Assembly: GCA_020882975.1 (NCBI GenBank)
Contig: JAHRFD010000043.1
Coordinates: 1-34,479 of the forward strand
Length of the DNA: 34,479 nucleotides
Origin: Microcoleus sp. EPA2
GTDB taxonomy: Bacteria > Cyanobacteriota > Cyanobacteriia > Cyanobacteriales > Microcoleaceae
Reading direction: 5' to 3'
The position numbers were made by a program, and so were the translations under genes. Below are positions 30,341 through 34,479 of this stretch, piece by piece. The first letter of the stretch is position 1. Each line of letters starts with the position of its first letter. The notes below the pieces were generated by a model that worked only from the letters and a program-made list of their open reading frames with translations, did not search any database and had not been told where the DNA came from.

Positions 30341-31033
30341 ATGTCAGCACGATTATTACTGGTAGATGATGAACCGGGCTTGCGGGAAGCAGTACAAGCT
30401 TATTTAGAAGATAGTAATTTTGTGGTTGAGGTTGCCAGTAATGCTCGCGACGGCTGGGAAATCTTGCAAAAGCAAAATCCTGATTTGCTCATTTCCGACA
30501 TTATGATGCCCCAGGTGGACGGCTATCAGTTTCTCAAACAAGTGCGGGAAGATCCTCGCTATAAGGCTTTACCCGTAGTGTTTTTGACGGCTAAGGGCAT
30601 GACGAGCGATCGTATTCAAGGCTATACAGCAGGTTGCGATGCCTATCTTTCTAAGCCCTTCGATCCCGATGAATTAGTGGCCATTGTCACCAATTTGCTG
30701 GCTCGTCGCGCGGCGGCTAAGGAGATGAATGAGAATGGGGAAAATCCCGATATTGCAGCTTTGGCCAATCAGATGGCGAGAATTGAGTCTTTGCTGAGTG
30801 GAAGGAGTTCGATACCCCAAAGTCCTTCCCTGATTAAAATAGATTTAACTCCGCGAGAACAAAGTGTTTTAGACTTAGTTGCCCAAGGTTTGATGAATAA
30901 AGAAATTGCCCGCCGCTTAGAAACTAGCGTGCGTAATGTGGAAAAATATGTCAGTCGTTTGTTTAGCAAAACAGGTACTAACAGTCGCACAGAGTTAGTT
31001 CGTTACGCCCTCGAACACGGTTTAACCAAGTAG
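30341..31033 (+). CDS. NarL/FixJ-type response regulator
   Basis: A 230-residue two-component transcription factor. The receiver domain (1-120) has the acidic pocket DDEP, phospho-acceptor Asp53 (LLISDIMMPQVDGY), Thr in FLTAKG and Lys in SKPFDPDEL. A variable linker of about 40 residues leads to a LuxR-type HTH (about 167-220: LTPREQSVLDLVAQGLMNKE, then EIARRLETSVRNVEKY). The receiver resembles the Ycf29-type regulators of cyanobacteria and plastids, but this is from memory. No kinase gene adjoins it; the kinases upstream are separated by map. ATG is preceded by AAAGGACAAAGG. Confidence 0.9.
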   Translation: MSARLLLVDDEPGLREAVQAYLEDSNFVVEVASNARDGWEILQKQNPDLLISDIMMPQVDGYQFLKQVREDPRYKALPVVFLTAKGMTSDRIQGYTAGCDAYLSKPFDPDELVAIVTNLLARRAAAKEMNENGENPDIAALANQMARIESLLSGRSSIPQSPSLIKIDLTPREQSVLDLVAQGLMNKEIARRLETSVRNVEKYVSRLFSKTGTNSRTELVRYALEHGLTK

Positions 31034-31103
31034 GAATAACTGGGCTGATACCAAGTAAATTTTTAACCCTCTGGCTGCCACAGGGCTATTTCATTCCCCC
31101 CAA

Positions 31104-31254
31104 GGCAGGGCTGTTTCATTCTCACCAAAAAAAGGGTTTTGTAGGGGTAGCGCCAAGAGTGCCTACCCCTGCCACCAACGATCCAATGCGCGTTTGGGGC
31201 TGACCGGGCCGGCACTCTTGGCACGGCCCCTACAGAGAATGAAACCGCCCTGCT
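31104..31254. repeat. GTTTCATTC/GTAGGGGTAG element, copy C, with inverted partner
   Basis: 31104-31172 repeats copy A (AGGGCTGTTTCATTCTC, then GTAGGGGTAG and GTGCCTACCCC). At 31210-31254 a reverse-oriented half follows (GGCACTCTTGGCACGG ... AGAATGAAACCGCCCTG). Another partial copy, CAGGGCTATTTCATTC, starts at 31081. The 288-bp gap after the regulator gene is thus nearly all repeats. Confidence 0.75.
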
Positions 31255-31278
31255 CCCCAAGGGGGCAGGGGGGGTAGC

Positions 31279-31320
31279 CCAATATCCAATACCCAATACC
31301 CGATTCCCAATCCCCAAAGC
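31279..31320 (-). repeat. 7-bp tandem array, CCAATAC type
   Basis: Six heptamers (CCAATAT, CCAATAC twice, CCGATTC, CCAATCC, CCAAAGC) end one base before the stop of the L,D-transpeptidase gene. On the minus strand they read as the GGGAATG type seen after smtB. Confidence 0.8.
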
Positions 31321-31321
31321 C

Positions 31322-31843
31322 CTAAATTTCCGATTTGTGTACCACCACAGGAGTTCCCACCGATGCCCAATCGAAGAGCCATTTAGCGTGATTTACCGCC
31401 ACATTGGTACAACCATGAGTCACAGGATTGCCAAACAAATTGTGCCAATAAGCGCCGTGGATTGCCATCCCACCATCGTAATACATTGTATAAGGAACAT
31501 CGGGGACATCGTAGTCCGGCCCAGTCATCCTAGCAACCCGATATTTGGTTTGAATTGCAAACGTTCCCGTGCGTGTCGGAGTCGATGATTTGCCACTGGA
31601 AATATTGACAGCATAAACTGATTTATTTCCTTCCCAAGCTATGAGCTTTTGTCTTGATATATCGATTTCAATCCAGCGTTGACTAGATTGTTGCAACTCC
31701 ATAATTCGATAGGCAATGGTGTTGTGCTTTTCGCCTGCAATTACAGCAGTTGACACACCACAAAAAGCTGCAATTGTCAAGACAAAGCCAGCAGCTAAAG
31801 TTCCAACGCGGTGGAAGTAAGTTGAGTTTATATTGTTTTTCAT
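31322..31843 (-). CDS. L,D-transpeptidase (YkuD domain)
   Basis: A 173-residue exported cell-wall enzyme that makes 3-3 peptidoglycan cross-links or attaches proteins to peptidoglycan. An N-terminal signal sequence (VGTLAAGFVLTIAAFCGVST, ending near VIAGE) leads directly to one YkuD domain. The catalytic motif is IHGAYWHNLFGNPVTHGCTN, with nucleophile Cys145 and the usual His residues. The strand IEIDISRQKLIAWEG is the typical start of the domain. It is short but complete for single-domain family members, with no peptidoglycan-binding domain. It reads in the same direction as the KDPG aldolase gene 59 bp upstream of its start, so they may share a transcript. Confidence 0.92.
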   Translation of the reverse strand: MKNNINSTYFHRVGTLAAGFVLTIAAFCGVSTAVIAGEKHNTIAYRIMELQQSSQRWIEIDISRQKLIAWEGNKSVYAVNISSGKSSTPTRTGTFAIQTKYRVARMTGPDYDVPDVPYTMYYDGGMAIHGAYWHNLFGNPVTHGCTNVAVNHAKWLFDWASVGTPVVVHKSEI

Positions 31844-31902
31844 TTCTCACACCTCAGCTCATTTGAAAATTCAAATTTGAGATTTTAGATTAGGAAACAG
31901 CA

Positions 31903-32571
31903 TTAGGAGGTTGTTAAGTTTTGGGTGAGAGTGCGAGCAATTTCGGCGATCGCCTCCCAATGGCCATTAGCCACCAAATCTTTGGGAAATAAGTCTCCAG
32001 CTAAACCAACGGCGATCGCCCCAGCATCAATAAATACCTTCGCATTATCCAGCGTCACCCCACCCGTCGGAATCAAAGGAATCTCACCGAGCGGGCCTTG
32101 CAGAGCTTTCAGGTAAGCCGCACCTCCCAAACTCGATATCGGAAACACCTTAACGCAAGTAGCGCCCGCTTGCCACGCCGTCACAATTTCCGTCGGAGAG
32201 AAAGCACCAGGGACGATCGGCACTCCGGCATCAACTGCTGCTTTAATCATAGCTACATCAGTGTGAGGAGTAAACAGGAATTGAGCGCCACAAGCTATAG
32301 CTTCCTGCAACTGTTCTAAATTCAATAATGTGCCAGTACCAATACTAAACTCCGGCAATTCCCAGCGGAGTTGAGAAATTAACTCACCCGATTTTTCAGT
32401 ATTCCAAGTAATTTCAATAAACTCAATTCCCCCTTTAGCTACAGCTTGTGCCATCTGCCAAGCCATTTCCCGATCGTCCGAACGAATAACTGCGATCGCC
32501 CGACGTGTTTTTAGTAAACTCAACCAAGTTAGGCGCTCCATATCAAATCCCTTGATATCGGAATTATTCAT
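31903..32571 (-). CDS. eda: 2-keto-3-deoxy-6-phosphogluconate aldolase
   Basis: A 222-residue class I aldolase of the Entner-Doudoroff pathway, which splits KDPG into pyruvate and glyceraldehyde 3-phosphate. The Schiff-base lysine is Lys141 in ATCVKVFPIS; the catalytic Glu lies in FIEITWNTE, and GTGTLL and PTGGVTLDN line the phosphate pocket. The frame continues to 32631, but those residues (NRRDRRDRRGREGE) are encoded by 9-bp ACCGCAGAG-type repeats; the ATG at 32571, or that at 32541 (MERLTW), is more likely. The gene is 59 bp upstream of the L,D-transpeptidase gene and is separated from psbC by a strong terminator. Confidence 0.9.
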   Translation of the reverse strand: MNNSDIKGFDMERLTWLSLLKTRRAIAVIRSDDREMAWQMAQAVAKGGIEFIEITWNTEKSGELISQLRWELPEFSIGTGTLLNLEQLQEAIACGAQFLFTPHTDVAMIKAAVDAGVPIVPGAFSPTEIVTAWQAGATCVKVFPISSLGGAAYLKALQGPLGEIPLIPTGGVTLDNAKVFIDAGAIAVGLAGDLFPKDLVANGHWEAIAEIARTLTQNLTTS

Positions 32572-32581
32572 CTCTCCTTCT

Positions 32582-32616
32582 CTGCCTCTGCGGTCTCTGC
32601 GGTCTCTGCGGTTAAA
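32582..32616 (-). repeat. CTCTGCGGT tandem repeat
   Basis: Three to four 9-bp units of CTCTGCGGT or close variants lie before the KDPG aldolase start. On the minus strand they read ACCGCAGAG, a motif common in cyanobacterial spacers. They create an Arg/Asp-rich N-terminal frame extension. Confidence 0.75.
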
Positions 32617-32656
32617 TAATTCCGAAACCATATCATTGTATTACCAGATCTCAACA

Positions 32657-32688
32657 AAAAGGCTCCTGCGATTAAACAGGAGCCTTTT
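32657..32688 (-). terminator. Strong terminator after psbC
   Basis: A perfect 12-bp stem, AAAAGGCTCCTG and CAGGAGCCTTTT, with an 8-base loop, lies 38 bp past the psbC stop. On the minus strand TTTTTGTTG follows, giving a rho-independent terminator that separates the photosystem operon from the KDPG aldolase gene. It is nearly symmetric, but the plus-strand T-run is shorter. Confidence 0.9.
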
Positions 32689-32726
32689 AATGATTAGACA
32701 ATCAAATCAGCAATAAATGCGATCGA

Positions 32727-34106
32727 TTAATCCAAATCAGGCATCGAAAGAACCGCTTCCGTCTCACGATTGATACCCTTCTCAAAGCCAGCGACAGCCG
32801 CACGAGCGCGACCCGCGTGCCACAAGTGGCCGACCAAGAAGAAGAAACCCATCACAAAGTGGAAACAGGCCAACCAAGAACGAGGAGAAGTGAAGTTAAA
32901 CGAGTTAACTTCAGTCGCCACACCACCCACAGAGTTCAAAGAACCCAAAGGAGCGTGAGTCATGTACTCAGCAGCACGGCGTGCTTGCCAAGGCTGAATG
33001 TCATTCTTAATTTTGTTCAAGTCCAAACCGTTAGTACCACGCAAAGGTTCTAACCAAGGGCCTTGGAAATCCCAGAAACGCATGGTTTCACCGCCGAAAA
33101 TGATTTCGCCAGTAGGAGAGCGCATCAGGTATTTACCCAAACCAGTCGGGCCTTGTGCAGAACCGACGTTAGCACCCAAGCGTTGGTCGCGGATCAAGAA
33201 GGTCAAAGCTTGCGCTTGAGAAGCTTCAGGACCAGTCGGGCCGTAGAATTCGCTGGGGTAAGCAGTGTTGTTGAACCAAACAAAACAGCAAGCGATGAAG
33301 CCCATCAGGGACAAAGCGCCCAAGCTGTAAGACAAGTAAGCTTCACCAGACCAGATTAAGGCGCGACGAGCCCAGCCGAAAGGCTTGGTCAAAATGTGCC
33401 ACACACCGCCAGCGATACAAATCAGGCCCAGCCAGATGTGACCGCCGATAATGTCTTCCATGTTGTTGACGCTGACAATCCAGCCTTCGCCACCAAAAGG
33501 AGAACGAACCAAGTAGCCAAAAATCACAGCGGGGTTCAGAGTCGGGTTCGTGATAATACGCACGTCACCGCCACCTGGAGCCCAAGTGTCATAGACACCG
33601 CCGAAGAACATGGCCTTAGCAACCAGCAGCAAGCAACCGCCACCCAACAAAATCAGGTGATAGCCGATGATATTGGTCATCTGGTTCTTATCTTTCCAGT
33701 CGTAGCCGAAGAACGAAGAATATTCTTCGAGAACTTCAGGGCCGCGAACGGCGTGATAAATGCCGCCCAAACCGAGAACAGCAGATGAAATCAAGTGGAG
33801 AACACCAACTACGAAGAACGGGAAGATGTCTGTAACTTCACCGCCGGGGCCGACGCCCCAACCCAAAGTAGCGACGTGAGGCATCAAGATTAAGCCTTGT
33901 TCGTACATGGGCTTTTCTGGAATAAAGTGAGCGACTTCAAACAAAGTCATTGCTCCAGCCCAGAAAACGATCAAGCCGGCGTGAGCGACGTGGGCGCCGA
34001 GCAGTTTACCGGAAAGATTGATTAAACGAGCGTTGCCAGACCACCAAGCGAACCCGGAGGACTCTTGGTCGCGACCGCTTGCATAAGAATTAGAGAGCGT
34101 TACCAC
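32727..34106 (-). CDS. psbC: Photosystem II CP43 chlorophyll protein
   Basis: A 459-residue thylakoid membrane protein with six helices that binds antenna chlorophyll a in the photosystem II core. The large lumenal loop carries GGETMRFWDF, with the Glu and Arg that contact the Mn4CaO5 cluster. The start is GTG (MVTLSNSYASGRDQ), as in other cyanobacteria and many plastids, with GGAGG nine bases before it. The C-terminus is ETEAVLSMPDLD. It lies downstream of psbD on the same strand, but the usual overlap is missing: 152 bp separate the psbD stop from the psbC start. The GTG sits in a second copy of the psbD end. Confidence 0.98.
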   Translation of the reverse strand: MVTLSNSYASGRDQESSGFAWWSGNARLINLSGKLLGAHVAHAGLIVFWAGAMTLFEVAHFIPEKPMYEQGLILMPHVATLGWGVGPGGEVTDIFPFFVVGVLHLISSAVLGLGGIYHAVRGPEVLEEYSSFFGYDWKDKNQMTNIIGYHLILLGGGCLLLVAKAMFFGGVYDTWAPGGGDVRIITNPTLNPAVIFGYLVRSPFGGEGWIVSVNNMEDIIGGHIWLGLICIAGGVWHILTKPFGWARRALIWSGEAYLSYSLGALSLMGFIACCFVWFNNTAYPSEFYGPTGPEASQAQALTFLIRDQRLGANVGSAQGPTGLGKYLMRSPTGEIIFGGETMRFWDFQGPWLEPLRGTNGLDLNKIKNDIQPWQARRAAEYMTHAPLGSLNSVGGVATEVNSFNFTSPRSWLACFHFVMGFFFLVGHLWHAGRARAAVAGFEKGINRETEAVLSMPDLD

Positions 34107-34122
34107 GCGGTAGAACCTCCAT
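34090..34122 (-). other. Mini-ORF copying the psbD C-terminus over the psbC start
   Basis: ATG followed by GAGGTTCTACCGCGTGGTAA and CGCTCTCTAA reads MEVLPRGNAL-stop; its last nine residues equal the D2 C-terminus. It differs from the real psbD tail at five third codon positions, all synonymous. The psbC GTG lies inside it in another frame, exactly as in genomes where psbD and psbC overlap. GGAGG near its start is the psbC ribosome site. Confidence 0.8.
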
Positions 34123-34258
34123 CAATTTGGGATTTTTGATTGCGAATTTCAGGTTTTTTTGTTACCGGAGCGGTTACGGGGACGCAGCCCCTCCGCCTGG
34201 GAACTAGGATTTGGATATCAGTATTTAAAGATTTATCTGAAATCCAAATCCTGATTTA
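34107..34258 (-). other. 152-bp spacer separating psbD and psbC
   Basis: It holds an 11-bp perfect inverted repeat, AGGATTTGGAT (34206-34216) and ATCCAAATCCT (34242-34252), extended by TCAG/CTGA inside one mismatch. Next to it, on the psbC side, is a G/C-rich segment with GGGG-ACGCAG-CCCC (34178-34191), similar to dispersed GGGGCTGCGTCCCC elements of this kind of genome. An inserted repeat is likely. Confidence 0.7.
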
Positions 34259-34479
34259 TTAAAGTGCGTTACCACGAGGCAGAACTTCTTCTGGGAAGAT
34301 GAAGTTTTCGTGTGGTTGGTCGGTTGGAGCCATCCAAGCACGAATACCTTCATTCAACAGAATATTCTTAGTGTAGAACGTTTCAAACTCAGGATCTTCT
34401 GCTGCGCGCAATTCTTGGGATACAAAGTCATAGGCCCGCAGGTTTAATGCTAAACCAACGATACCCAAAGAGCTCATCC
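34259..34479 (-). CDS. psbD: Photosystem II D2 protein, C-terminal part
   Basis: The last 73 codons or so of psbD; the gene runs off the right edge of the window. The sequence includes LGIVGLALNLRAYDFVSQEL, EFETFYTKNILLNEGIRAW and the end FPEEVLPRGNAL, which are diagnostic for D2, the reaction-centre subunit that pairs with D1. The stop at 34259 is followed by a 152-bp spacer before psbC. The tail reads GAAGAAGTTCTGCCTCGTGG, so it has no GGAGG, unlike the copy in front of psbC. The two are surely cotranscribed, since no terminator with a T-run is clear between them. Confidence 0.97.
   Translation of the reverse strand, partial: MSSLGIVGLALNLRAYDFVSQELRAAEDPEFETFYTKNILLNEGIRAWMAPTDQPHENFIFPEEVLPRGNAL

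Noticed and set aside
32770..33788. Plus-strand frames opposite psbC
   Set aside because: They are shadows of the highly biased psbC codons; psbC is certain.

Overview
This window looks like chromosomal DNA of a filamentous cyanobacterium, most likely of the Oscillatoria/Microcoleus/Phormidium type. The evidence is the psbD-psbC pair of photosystem II at the right end, the many GCGATCGC (HIP1) octamers, an hps hormogonium polysaccharide secretion pseudopilin operon, a SmtA/SmtB metallothionein pair, and a dense load of 7-bp tandem arrays and C/G-rich palindromic elements. The genus assignment is an inference. No tRNA, rRNA or CRISPR was recognised.

Layout. 1-3003 holds a possible IS200/IS605 right end, a small conserved protein, a metal-homeostasis group (metallothionein, SmtB-type repressor with its operator, Atx1-like copper chaperone) and a sulfotransferase. 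3426-12494 is the hps region: the giant HpsA, then HpsB, HpsC and a GspH-like pseudopilin closely packed on the plus strand, then 0.9 kb of nested repeats, then a second GspH-like pseudopilin. 12687-16121 carries a class II aldolase and the Tex RNA-binding protein, each followed by a copy of the same hairpin element. 16298-19096 has a small membrane protein divergent from an exported FAD-dependent oxidoreductase that contains an in-frame palindromic repeat. 19446-29093 is a four-gene signalling module: a 1937-residue poly-HAMP hybrid kinase, CheR, CheB without receiver domain, and a REC-PAS-kinase-REC protein. 29223-32571 carries methionine aminopeptidase, a NarL-type regulator, an L,D-transpeptidase and KDPG aldolase. 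32727-34479 is psbC and the 3' end of psbD on the minus strand.

How the genes fit together. HpsA-D have the N-termini expected of the four minor (pseudo)pilin classes (GspK/PilX, GspI/PilV, GspJ/PilW, GspH/FimT) and probably form the tip of a type IV pilus-like machine linked to slime secretion and gliding. The CheR/CheB pair has no chemoreceptor beside it; its neighbours are two soluble histidine kinases with four receiver domains, so it may methylate or demethylate kinase coiled coils.

Most notable observations: (1) psbD and psbC, which normally overlap, are separated by 152 bp, and psbC keeps a second copy of the last nine psbD sense codons and stop, with an ATG forming a 10-codon mini-ORF over its GTG start; (2) the orphan poly-HAMP/CheR/CheB/hybrid-kinase module; (3) a palindromic repeat translated in frame inside the FAD enzyme; (4) two hairpin elements flanking tex whose arms differ in sequence yet stay complementary; (5) a four-to-five unit Pho-box-like array upstream of the first gene.
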